DNA of 40,273 nucleotides, from positions 1 through 40,273 of the forward strand of contig CANHDG010000004.1 of NCBI GenBank assembly GCA_947459365.1, written 5' to 3'. The stretch is from Saprospirales bacterium (GTDB lineage: Bacteria > Bacteroidota > Bacteroidia > Chitinophagales > Saprospiraceae). The notes under the pieces are model-generated. The model ran no database searches. It was not told where the DNA came from and saw nothing but the letters and a program-made list of their open reading frames with translations. Of this stretch, positions 7,896 to 15,097 are shown piece by piece. Both the position numbers and the translations under genes were made by a program. How positions within the stretch are numbered: position 1 is the first letter of the stretch; every line of letters starts with the position of its first letter.

Positions 7896-9182
7896 TTATC
7901 CGGGTTGGTACGGGTATTTGCCCTTCCATTGAGCGAGCAACAAGGATCGCGTGCGGTCTTCTGTCGGATTTTTTCCAGGTTCGTACAATATAGTACCCTC
8001 TAAGGCTTCCGGGAGGTAGGATTGCTGGACAAAATTACCCGGAAAATCATGGGAATACTGGTACCCCGAACCATAATTCAAGGTTTTCATTAGCTGGGTG
8101 GGAGCGTTGCGTAAATGGAGTGGCACTGGAAGATCTCCCGTGCGGGCCACCAAGTCCAACGCTTGGTCAATCGCTAAATAGGAGGCATTACTTTTGGGAG
8201 AGGTCGCCAGATAAACGGCACATTGAGAAAGTACAATCCTGGCTTCCGGCATCCCGATCATTTTCACCGCATCCATAGTAGTAGTAGCGAGCAACAGCGC
8301 ATTCGGATTGGCCAAACCAATATCCTCAGCAGCTAAAATCAACATTCGGCGGGCGATGAACGTAACCTCCTCTCCCCCCTGCAACATACGGGCTAACCAG
8401 TACACTGCTGCATTGGGGTCACTGCCCCGGATACTTTTAATGAAAGCAGAAATGATATCGTAGTGCTGCTCCCCCGCTTTGTCGTACAAGGCAGGATTTT
8501 TCTGTATGAGCTCTGCCACCAGCTGATTGGTCACCACCAAAGGCTTCCCCTCTTCCCGCATATTGCTCACCAACTCCAGGGCATTTAGTAAACGCCGGGC
8601 ATCCCCTCCTGAATACAACAACAAAGCATCGTATTCCTGCATTTGAATGTCTACGCCCGACAAGTACACATCCTGTGTGAGGGCCGTATGAATCAATTCA
8701 ATGAGCTCCTCCCTGGAAAGCGATTGCAAGACATACACTTGGCAACGAGATAACAGCGCAGGAATCACTTCAAAAGACGGATTTTCAGTGGTTGCACCAA
8801 TTAACGTGACAATTCCTCGCTCCACCGCCCCCAACAAAGCGTCTTGCTGGCTCTTAGAAAAACGGTGAATTTCATCAATAAACAGGATAGCACCCTTCGA
8901 TTGAAATAGATTCTGCCGGTCCGCTTGTTCAATAGCTTCCCGCACCTCTTTTACGCCCGCATTAATGGCCGACAACTGAAAAAAAGGCTTGTTAAGTAGC
9001 TTGGCAAACAACTGGGCCAAGGAGGTCTTGCCAACTCCGGGAGGGCCCCAAAGAATGAAGGAGGGAATTTTCCCCCGCTCGACGGCTTGCCGAAGGACTG
9101 CACCCGGTCCAACCAAGTGCTTTTGCCCGACATAAGCATCCAAAGTTTGCGGGCGCATTCGTTCTGCTAGAGGTGGCAACAT
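7896..9182 (-). CDS. rarA: Replication-associated recombination protein A (RarA/MgsA AAA+ ATPase)
   Basis: AAA+ ATPase that acts at stalled replication forks, related to eukaryotic WRNIP1/Mgs1. Walker A GPPGVGKTS (track residues 52-60), Walker B AILFIDEIHRF (104-113), sensor 1 LIGATTENPSF and the arginine finger ALLSRC are present. The C-terminal half has the RarA tetramerisation region (DAVKMIGMPEARI, VYLATSPKSN, HLRNAPT, YSHDFPGNFVQQ). I prefer ATG 9182 (MLPPLAERMRP), which fits the family beginning; the track start at 9200 is six residues longer. It lies 60 nt after lrp on the same strand and may be read from the lrp promoter. Confidence 0.95.
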   Translation of the reverse strand: MLPPLAERMRPQTLDAYVGQKHLVGPGAVLRQAVERGKIPSFILWGPPGVGKTSLAQLFAKLLNKPFFQLSAINAGVKEVREAIEQADRQNLFQSKGAILFIDEIHRFSKSQQDALLGAVERGIVTLIGATTENPSFEVIPALLSRCQVYVLQSLSREELIELIHTALTQDVYLSGVDIQMQEYDALLLYSGGDARRLLNALELVSNMREEGKPLVVTNQLVAELIQKNPALYDKAGEQHYDIISAFIKSIRGSDPNAAVYWLARMLQGGEEVTFIARRMLILAAEDIGLANPNALLLATTTMDAVKMIGMPEARIVLSQCAVYLATSPKSNASYLAIDQALDLVARTGDLPVPLHLRNAPTQLMKTLNYGSGYQYSHDFPGNFVQQSYLPEALEGTILYEPGKNPTEDRTRSLLLAQWKGKYPYQPG

Positions 9183-9242
9183 TGGGCGAAGATACGGCAT
9201 TCAGGTCGCACCCGCCGGCAGAAATTCCTTGAAAACACCTGA

Positions 9243-9725
9243 TTAAGGGTGCACAGAAATACTGGTGCTACTTTTCACCTCCGTCATCACAAAATAACTC
9301 TGCACCCGGCCGATATTATCTAAAGTCGCTAATTTTTCTTTTACAAAACGTTGGTAGGCATCCATATCGGTTACCACTACTTTCAACAAATAATCAAATG
9401 CACCCGCGATGTGGTAGCACTCCATTACCTCCTTCAACTGCAAGACGGCTGTTTCAAATTGCTGAATATAATCCAGGTTGTGCTCTTTGAGCGACACATC
9501 ACACATGACCAACAGCCCTAAGCCTACTTTCTTCCGATTCAGAACGGCCACGTACCGATCAATATAGCCCTCCTTTTCCAAGCGCTTGATGCGCTCAAAG
9601 ACAGGGGTGGTGCTTAAATGCAGCTGCTCTGCCATTTCCTTAATCGTCCTTTTGGCATTGGTCTGCAATAATTCCAACAATTGCCGATCCAGCTCATCCA
9701 GCTGAACCGTATTTTTTTCCACCAC
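9243..9725 (-). CDS. Lrp/AsnC family transcriptional regulator
   Basis: 160 residues: N-terminal helix-turn-helix (LDELDRQLLELLQTNAKRTIKEMAEQLHLSTTPVFERIKRLEKEG, with the recognition helix near 35-50) and a C-terminal RAM/ligand-binding domain (AGAFDYLLKVVVTDMDAYQRF). These proteins form octamers and respond to amino acids. The start is GTG (9725 or 9722); an in-frame TAA lies four codons upstream, so no ATG start is possible. It is divergent from a gamma-lyase gene, and the region between holds a long palindrome and a promoter for each direction. By analogy with Lrp-type regulators next to methionine gamma-lyase genes, it probably regulates that gene and itself; this is inference. Confidence 0.93.
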   Translation of the reverse strand: MVEKNTVQLDELDRQLLELLQTNAKRTIKEMAEQLHLSTTPVFERIKRLEKEGYIDRYVAVLNRKKVGLGLLVMCDVSLKEHNLDYIQQFETAVLQLKEVMECYHIAGAFDYLLKVVVTDMDAYQRFVKEKLATLDNIGRVQSYFVMTEVKSSTSISVHP

Positions 9726-9740
9726 AGCGTATTTTTAGTT

Positions 9741-9770
9741 TATAATTTAGAAATTATTTCTACAATTATA
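9741..9770. promoter_or_regulatory. Long nested palindrome, candidate Lrp operator
   Basis: The inner arms TAGAAAT (9748-9754) and ATTTCTA (9756-9762) are perfectly complementary around one T. The outer arms TATAATT (9741-9747) and AATTATA (9764-9770) are also perfect. It lies between the lrp -7 element and the lrp start codon, a position suited to autorepression. Confidence 0.55.
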
Positions 9771-9778
9771 CAAATATA
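9771..9778 (-). promoter_or_regulatory. -7 promoter element for lrp
   Basis: On the - strand this reads TATATTTG, an exact TAnnTTTG match, 46 nt upstream of the lrp GTG and directly abutting the palindrome. No clear TTG -33 is present at the usual distance. Confidence 0.45.
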
Positions 9779-9807
9779 AAGAAAAATAATCCATACATAG
9801 AATATGG

Positions 9808-9840
9808 TTTGGAAATTTTTTATATTTTTTTTCATCTTTG
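9808..9840 (+). promoter_or_regulatory. Promoter of the gamma-lyase gene
   Basis: TTTG (9808-9811), 21-nt T-rich spacer and CATCTTTG (9833-9840; one mismatch to TAnnTTTG). Transcription would start near 9847, downstream of the ORF track's start at 9804, which supports ATG 9864 as the true start with a short leader of about 17 nt. Confidence 0.45.
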
Positions 9841-9863
9841 TGGATTATTATACACCACCACGT

Positions 9864-11123
9864 ATGAAAAAACAGCTTCAGCCCGAAACCCTCATGATGT
9901 CACACGGCTACAACCCTGAATGGTCAGAGGGTGCCGTGAAATGTCCCATTTTTCAGACATCTACTTTTGTTTTTAAAAAAGCCGAACAAGGCAAGGCCTA
10001 TTTTGAGTTAGCTTATGGACTTCGCACCCAGGAGGCGGATGAATCTCAGGGGCTTATTTACAGCCGATTGAACAATCCAGACATGGAAATCCTGGAGGAG
10101 CGCCTCAAATTATGGGATGGTGCAGAGGCTTGCGCCGTGTTTGAAAGTGGAATGTCTGCAATCACCACCGCCTTGTTTGAGTTTCTGCAACCCGGAGACC
10201 TGTTGCTTTTCAGCAATCCTCTTTACGGCGGAACCGATCACTTTGTCCACCATGTTCTGACAAAATGGGGGATCACCGTTCGTGGTTTCCGGCCGAATGC
10301 AACCAGGGAAGAAATTGTCGAAATCGTTGAATCCAGCGGAAAAAAAGATCGTTTGGGTATGATCTTGATTGAGACACCGGCCAACCCGACCAATGCATTG
10401 ACCGATATTGCTTTGTGCAAATCCATTGCCGACCAATACAGCAGCTCAGGTCGACAAGTAGTGGTAGCGGTAGATAATACTTATATGGGCCCACTATGGC
10501 AACATCCTTTGCAACATGGAGCCGACTTGGTACTTTATTCTGCTACCAAATATATTGGTGGACACAGTGATGTGATTGCAGGCGCTTGTTTGGGAAATAT
10601 GGAACTCATTCAGCGCATCAAAGTACTTCGCACCTTTTTGGGCAATATGATCGCACCACATACTGGTTGGCTATTGCTTCGCAGTTTGGAAACCCTAAAA
10701 ATCAGGATGGAAAAGCAAGCCGAAAATGCCCAAGTAATCGCCAGCCGACTCTCCCAACACCCCAAAATAGCAAAGGTCTTTTACCTAGGACTGCTAACCC
10801 CAGAAGATAGCGTGAACTACGAGGTCTACCACCGACAGTGTTCCTCCCCAGGAGCAATGATTTCATTTGAGGTCGTAGGCGGCGAGCACGAAGCCTTTAC
10901 CTTCCTGAACCACCTTCAAATCGTCAAATTGGCCGTTAGTCTGGGCAGCACCGAATCGCTGGCGCAACACCCTGCCTCCATGACCCATGCAGGGGTAGCA
11001 CCAGAAGATAAAATTGCTTACGGAATCACCGATTCCCTCGTGCGCTTATCCGTAGGGGTAGAGAATGCAGAAGACCTCTGGTGGGACCTGGAGCAAGCAT
11101 TGGAACAGATCCAAAACGTCTAA
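9864..11123 (+). CDS. PLP-dependent Cys/Met metabolism enzyme (methionine gamma-lyase / cystathionine gamma-synthase type)
   Basis: 419 residues from ATG 9864. Fold type I PLP enzyme of the trans-sulfuration family: YSRLNNPD (phosphate-binding Y-S-R), ESGMSAITTALFEF, the NPLYGGT segment, IETPANPT, VDNTYMGP and the Schiff-base lysine in LYSATKYIGGHSD (K229 in this numbering). Possible reactions are gamma-elimination of methionine to methanethiol, ammonia and 2-oxobutyrate, or gamma-replacement. Sequence alone does not decide between them. The insertion LRTQEADESQG before YSR marks a subclade. The T-rich N-terminal extension in the track (MVWKFFIFFF) overlaps the promoter and is rejected. The divergent lrp gene suggests amino-acid-responsive control and a catabolic role. 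Confidence 0.9.
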   Translation: MKKQLQPETLMMSHGYNPEWSEGAVKCPIFQTSTFVFKKAEQGKAYFELAYGLRTQEADESQGLIYSRLNNPDMEILEERLKLWDGAEACAVFESGMSAITTALFEFLQPGDLLLFSNPLYGGTDHFVHHVLTKWGITVRGFRPNATREEIVEIVESSGKKDRLGMILIETPANPTNALTDIALCKSIADQYSSSGRQVVVAVDNTYMGPLWQHPLQHGADLVLYSATKYIGGHSDVIAGACLGNMELIQRIKVLRTFLGNMIAPHTGWLLLRSLETLKIRMEKQAENAQVIASRLSQHPKIAKVFYLGLLTPEDSVNYEVYHRQCSSPGAMISFEVVGGEHEAFTFLNHLQIVKLAVSLGSTESLAQHPASMTHAGVAPEDKIAYGITDSLVRLSVGVENAEDLWWDLEQALEQIQNV

Positions 11124-11151
11124 TAATTAGTGAACAAAATGGCCTTTCGTT

Positions 11152-11175
11152 GAGCCGGGACTTCGTGCCCGGCTC
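11152..11175. terminator. GC-rich hairpin between convergent genes, no T-run
   Basis: GAGCCGGG and CCCGGCTC form a perfect 8-bp stem with an 8-nt loop in the 65-nt gap between the convergent gamma-lyase and lipoprotein genes. Neither strand has a T-tract after it, so a termination role is possible but not shown. Confidence 0.4.
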
Positions 11176-11188
11176 CGGGAGAGGGTCC

Positions 11189-11593
11189 TCAGTAAGGCTC
11201 CCAGACCATCCGAACTTGCTTACCATTCAAGGAACCTTCTAAACTCCATTTCTTTTTCTCAACAACGGAAGCTAAAGAAAAAGAGGTTTGTCCGGATGGG
11301 GTAAATCGAATCAATGCGCAGCTAGCTTCCACCGTATATTTTCCATCAAAAATTTCCGTTCCACCAGAGGTGTACAGCGCGGTCCAATTGAAACGCCCTT
11401 GTCCATCTGACCCCAGCGGCTCGATGCGGCACACCACATTGGAGATGGTACCGCCAGGCGCCAATCGCTCCTGTTCATTTTCAAGCCAAGAAGTACATCG
11501 CCAAGAATTGACCAGCAGCGAACAGGGAGAGGGATCCTCCTTCTGACAAGCGCAGAATAGAAAAAAAAGGGTCAATAACAGTGGTTGGCGCAT
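11189..11593 (-). CDS. Small lipoprotein, function unknown
   Basis: 134 residues with a short signal peptide (MRQPLLLTLFFLFCAC) ending in a lipobox-like FCAC with the acceptor cysteine at residue 16, followed by the QKED spacer. The mature part is beta-rich and has two further cysteines (VVCRIE, ASCALIRF) that could pair. The layout resembles the many small lipocalin-like outer-membrane lipoproteins of Bacteroidota, with a final strand GKQVRMVWEPY. It is monocistronic and convergent with the gamma-lyase gene. I cannot name a function. Confidence 0.75.
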   Translation of the reverse strand: MRQPLLLTLFFLFCACQKEDPSPCSLLVNSWRCTSWLENEQERLAPGGTISNVVCRIEPLGSDGQGRFNWTALYTSGGTEIFDGKYTVEASCALIRFTPSGQTSFSLASVVEKKKWSLEGSLNGKQVRMVWEPY

Positions 11594-11711
11594 TCTAAAT
11601 CGATTTAAAGCACAAGGTACTGATACCTACTAAAACGAACTAATTGCTGTTATCACTCACCGATAGATAAATCGAAATCAAACTATCACCCAAGGTCCAA
11701 AACGAAACCCC

Positions 11712-11719
11712 TACCTTTG
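11712..11719 (+). promoter_or_regulatory. -7 promoter element for the CDF transporter
   Basis: TACCTTTG is an exact TAnnTTTG match 20 nt upstream of the ATG at 11740, so the leader would be about 14 nt. A TTG -33 is not evident at 17-23 nt upstream. Confidence 0.5.
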
Positions 11720-11739
11720 CCTAATTAACCTAGCCCTCC

Positions 11740-12771
11740 ATGAGTAACCACAACATTCGAGTCCAGCAGCTCATTTTAATCCTCGGCATCTTGCTATTTG
11801 CAGGAAAAGTCCTCGCCTACTGGCTCACCCACTCCGTCGCAATTTTAACCGATGCCTTGGAAAGCACGGTAAATGTGGTAACCGGATTGACGGGCTTGTA
11901 CAGCCTGTACGTATCTGCCCGCCCACGAGACCACAACCACCCGTACGGGCATGGAAAGATTGAGCTCATCTCTGCCTCTTTTGAAGGAGCGTTGATTAGT
12001 TTAGCCGGAGTTATGATCATCTATGAAGCTGTTCGGGGCCTCTCTACTCCTCGAGAAATTCATCAACTAGACCTTGGCATCGGGATCCTCGCTCTTTCGG
12101 CCCTGCTGAATTACCTAGCAGGCCAATGGAGCATTCGAACCGGCAAAAAAAACCACTCCCTTGCACTGATTGCGTCTGGGAAACATTTACAATCCGACAC
12201 CTACACCACTGCAGGAATCATTATTGGGCTTTTTGCTGTAAAATGGACCGGTATTTCTCAACTGGATAGTGTCATTGCCATTGCCTTAGCCCTGTATATC
12301 ATCTATGAGGGCATTCTGATTTTAAGGCAAAGTATTGGTGGAATTATGGATGAGGCGGACACCGTTTTATTGAAAGACTTGGTAGGTGTACTTAATCAAA
12401 ACAGGCGCAGTAATTGGATTGATTTACATAATCTCCGGGTCATCAAATACGGACAGATCCTGCACCTGGATTGCCACCTGACCCTACCTTGGTATTTTAA
12501 CGTCCGCGAAGCGCATCGGGAAATTGATCAGTTAGACCAGCTTGTTCGCTCTAACTTCCCACAATCGCTGGAAATGTTTGTTCATACCGATGACTGCCGA
12601 CCACCGTTGGCCTGCGCCATTTGCCCCAAACAAGACTGCGAACAACGTCAGCAGGACCAGCGACAGCGGTTGAAGTGGACCCTGGAGAACATTACCCTCA
12701 ATCAACGGCACCAATATGATCCGGCATTTCCTCCAGGATTAGGCGAAAATACCGCTCCGCCTGCTCCTTGA
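11740..12771 (+). CDS. Cation diffusion facilitator (CDF) family transporter
   Basis: 343 residues with about six membrane segments in the first 200 and a cytosolic C-terminal domain. Metal-site positions are TDALESTVNV in TM2 (the usual second Asp is Asn here) and HLQSD (HxxxD) in TM5; HPYGHGKIE in the TM2-TM3 loop is the family signature. It probably exports a divalent metal (Zn, Fe, Mn or Co) in exchange for protons. The C-terminus carries a cysteine cluster, CRPPLACAICPKQDC, followed by WTLENITLNQRH, which I read as a genuine tail found in related Bacteroidota transporters. The last 74 nt overlap the 3' end of the convergent kinase-like gene. Confidence 0.9.
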   Translation: MSNHNIRVQQLILILGILLFAGKVLAYWLTHSVAILTDALESTVNVVTGLTGLYSLYVSARPRDHNHPYGHGKIELISASFEGALISLAGVMIIYEAVRGLSTPREIHQLDLGIGILALSALLNYLAGQWSIRTGKKNHSLALIASGKHLQSDTYTTAGIIIGLFAVKWTGISQLDSVIAIALALYIIYEGILILRQSIGGIMDEADTVLLKDLVGVLNQNRRSNWIDLHNLRVIKYGQILHLDCHLTLPWYFNVREAHREIDQLDQLVRSNFPQSLEMFVHTDDCRPPLACAICPKQDCEQRQQDQRQRLKWTLENITLNQRHQYDPAFPPGLGENTAPPAP

Positions 12772-13720
12772 ACGCCGACGAAGGGTTGGATTCCCACTGC
12801 AACAGCACTACTTTCAACCGAACATTCGCACGATAAGCCTTGAAAAACTGGAACAAGATTTTGTCTTCCACCTGTGGCATAACCACCCAGTATTGCTGGT
12901 AAGCCTCCAAAAAAAACGATGACAGATCCGCTCTTCCCTGAAAATCAAGGTCCATACACAAAAAAGCCAGCTCGCTTAACACATCGAGCTTCCTGAATGC
13001 TGGACTAAATTCAATACAATCAAAAACGATTGGTTGGCCCGGGAGCAAAAAGATGTTCCGACTGTGCAAATCCCCATGCCCCTCCACCCAAAATCCTGCC
13101 TCCGCTCGTTGAAGGAAACGTTGCCCATGTTGTTCAAAAAAAATAGGCAAGGCAGCCCTGATACGGTGCAACTTCTCGACAGCCTCGGCTCCCAAACACG
13201 CCAGGAGCAGGGAATCAAATCGAAATAAATCGTCAAAATCTTCCCTGATTTGCTCAGGTCGAACTTCTTCCGGTAGCAATAGGCGGTTGGCTAAGTGAAA
13301 GGTTGCTAATTGAGCAGCCAACAACCGGAGATCGTCCAAGGGAACCGTTCCGTGTTGGAGCAGCCCATCCAACTGATACGCCTCCTCCATTCGACGCATT
13401 TGAACAGCATAATCAATTACTGTCCCACCATTAGCAGTCCCTAGGCCAAGAACATTCCCCGACTTTATCAAGGGGAGCACTGCTAAATACATTCCGGGAG
13501 CCAGTCGTTGGTTTAACCTCAGCTCCTCCTCACAATAATACCGACGCTTTTCCAAACTGGAAAAATCTAAAAAACCAAGATCAACCGGCTTTTTGAACTT
13601 AAAGGCAAAGTCAGGGGTGAGCAGTACCCAGGAAATATGGGTCTCCACCATCCGGACTGGCTCTGAACGCCCCGGGAAACCTCCTTGCTCAAGGAGTTGT
13701 AATAGATCCTCTTTCTCCAT
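12698..13720 (-). CDS. Aminoglycoside-phosphotransferase-like kinase (COG2187 type)
   Basis: 340 residues with a protein-kinase-like/APH fold. Visible: a family N-terminal block FKFKKPVDLGFLDFSSLEKRR (40-60) holding the likely ATP lysine, the catalytic loop EGHGDLHSRNIFL (213-225) and the metal-binding FDCIEF (233-238, in place of DFG). In many bacteria this domain is fused to a C-terminal P-loop domain in one protein (COG2187 + COG0645). Here the P-loop partner is a separate gene immediately upstream, overlapping by 32 nt. Substrate is unknown; it should not be assumed to be an antibiotic-resistance enzyme. The 3' end overlaps the convergent CDF gene by 74 nt. Confidence 0.85.
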   Translation of the reverse strand: MEKEDLLQLLEQGGFPGRSEPVRMVETHISWVLLTPDFAFKFKKPVDLGFLDFSSLEKRRYYCEEELRLNQRLAPGMYLAVLPLIKSGNVLGLGTANGGTVIDYAVQMRRMEEAYQLDGLLQHGTVPLDDLRLLAAQLATFHLANRLLLPEEVRPEQIREDFDDLFRFDSLLLACLGAEAVEKLHRIRAALPIFFEQHGQRFLQRAEAGFWVEGHGDLHSRNIFLLPGQPIVFDCIEFSPAFRKLDVLSELAFLCMDLDFQGRADLSSFFLEAYQQYWVVMPQVEDKILFQFFKAYRANVRLKVVLLQWESNPSSAFKEQAERYFRLILEEMPDHIGAVD

Positions 13721-14210
13721 TTTCTAGTACGTATTCCCTGATTTTTGACACTAAAATCGAAAGTGAATCCTCATCAGTGCGCAACGACAGTCGAGGTAGT
13801 GGCAACGGGTCGGCGGCATCTCGAATTTGTTCGTATACCCGATAATCGGCCTCGCTGTCCGGCCTAGGGTGTCCAAGCCGTTCTCGAAGGATGCTTTCGG
13901 AGGCAGTTGCTTCAATCCAGCAAAGGGGTACCCTGAGCTCTTCTGCCAGTTGAATAAAGGCGCGTTGAACCGAAGCCTGGTGAAAAGTGCTGTCCACCAC
14001 TACCGTCTCTCCATGTGAAAGGGCCTTTCGAGCGCGCAAAAGCAGCTCATCATACACCTTTTGTTTGGTTTCTAGGCTGTACTTTCCCCGAAGCTGCAGT
14101 TCGTTCCGAAGCGAATCACTGTTTAAGTGAAGCACCTTTTCACTGATAGCATACGCGGAAGCTAAAGTCGTTTTTCCCGTTCCGGGGAGTCCTGCGATCA
14201 GTATAAGCAT
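13689..14210 (-). CDS. P-loop ATPase/kinase (COG0645 type)
   Basis: 173 residues with an N-terminal Walker A GLPGTGKTT (7-15), the LNSDSLRNEL segment, VVVDSTF (Walker B-like) and a lid region ESILRERLGHPRPDSEADYRVYEQI rich in arginines. This is the zeta-toxin/adenylate-kinase-like P-loop family usually fused behind an APH-like domain. The downstream gene at 12698-13720 encodes that APH-like partner; the 32-nt overlap implies coupled translation. The pair probably phosphorylates a small molecule, but the substrate is not known. Confidence 0.85.
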   Translation of the reverse strand: MLILIAGLPGTGKTTLASAYAISEKVLHLNSDSLRNELQLRGKYSLETKQKVYDELLLRARKALSHGETVVVDSTFHQASVQRAFIQLAEELRVPLCWIEATASESILRERLGHPRPDSEADYRVYEQIRDAADPLPLPRLSLRTDEDSLSILVSKIREYVLENGERGSITTP

Positions 14211-14223
14211 AAGTCACCGCGAA

Positions 14224-14961
14224 TTACCAACTGATTCCCTGCTCCAGGGCTTGGGGATGTAGTTGAAAAAAAATGGATCCCCCAAAGGTAGCACAGGAAC
14301 GAAACGTATAGGTTCGAAGTACTGCCACCGCTGGGTCCGTGGCTGGGCAGCTTTGGATTACTTGTACCCCTTCCAAAGAGGTCACCTCCTGATATAGCCG
14401 ACCATGGTCAGAATGCCCTAACTCGAAGCCCTTTTTGGCTCGATAATGGTCTTTGTAGCGCCGAAAAAGATCATTTCCATCCCAGTAAAGTGCGCCTTGA
14501 ACAGCCTCCACCACCGATTCAAATCCCCAAAACTGCCGGGTAAACAACCGTATAACGGCCAAGGTAGCACTGCGCCTGCGTTGTTCATCACCAGCCTCTC
14601 CGTAGTACTCTTGTAAAATAGGGCTGTTAATCCCTTTAGTGTACCCCGAATCGTTCAATAAATCCTGTAAACCATAAAACCGCTGGGCACGTTGGAAGGC
14701 CGCACTTTTGGAACGTGCATACTGATACATAGTCACGGCCATAGCAAATGCTTCCCGCTCCATCTCTACTATAGGCTGAACGGGATGAATCTGACGGAGC
14801 AATCCCAAATAGGTACTCTCCGCATAAATGATGGCTGCGTACCGCTGAAGCTGCGAACCAGTTAGATAGGGTACACGCTGGCCCGCATAAATAGCGTCAT
14901 CTGCAACTCCTGGCTGGATTCCCTCCAGTGCACCCGCCTTATTGTAAATTAAACTCGCCAT
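14224..14961 (-). CDS. Uncharacterised protein, weakly SleB/cell-wall-hydrolase-like
   Basis: The track starts at a TTG (15036, 270 aa); ATG 14961 (MASLIYNKAG, 245 aa) is more likely and a GACATTTG -7-like box sits just upstream. I do not firmly recognise the family. The arrangement AAIIYAEST, then EMEREAFAMAVTMYQYA, a run of GYTKG, ALYWDGNDLF, and the C-terminal CATFGGSIFFQLH reminds me of SleB/Hydrolase_2-like domains (conserved Glu in an ES motif, WDG motif, G-x-IF ending) found in some Bacteroidota effectors and lysins. There is no signal peptide. It ends 14 nt before the P-loop ATPase gene starts and is probably the first gene of that operon. Confidence 0.6.
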   Translation of the reverse strand: MASLIYNKAGALEGIQPGVADDAIYAGQRVPYLTGSQLQRYAAIIYAESTYLGLLRQIHPVQPIVEMEREAFAMAVTMYQYARSKSAAFQRAQRFYGLQDLLNDSGYTKGINSPILQEYYGEAGDEQRRRSATLAVIRLFTRQFWGFESVVEAVQGALYWDGNDLFRRYKDHYRAKKGFELGHSDHGRLYQEVTSLEGVQVIQSCPATDPAVAVLRTYTFRSCATFGGSIFFQLHPQALEQGISW

Positions 14962-15097
14962 CTTATTCCTGAAATAGGGGTCCTTTAATTTGCCAATTTC
15001 CAAACAAATTTCCGTTGATTGGCTTTTTCCTTTCAAATGTCGGGAAAATAATAGACTTTCGCCTTACTAATTAAGCTCTAACACTAGAATAATAACT

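Noticed and set aside
9804-9863. N-terminal extension MVWKFFIFFFIFVDYY of the gamma-lyase
   Set aside because: It is encoded by the T-rich promoter spacer (TTTG-N21-CATCTTTG), while ATG 9864 begins the conserved family sequence.
12698-14210. Aminoglycoside resistance locus or toxin-antitoxin pair
   Set aside because: The APH-like and zeta-toxin-like folds match the housekeeping COG2187/COG0645 pair rather than dedicated resistance or toxin genes.
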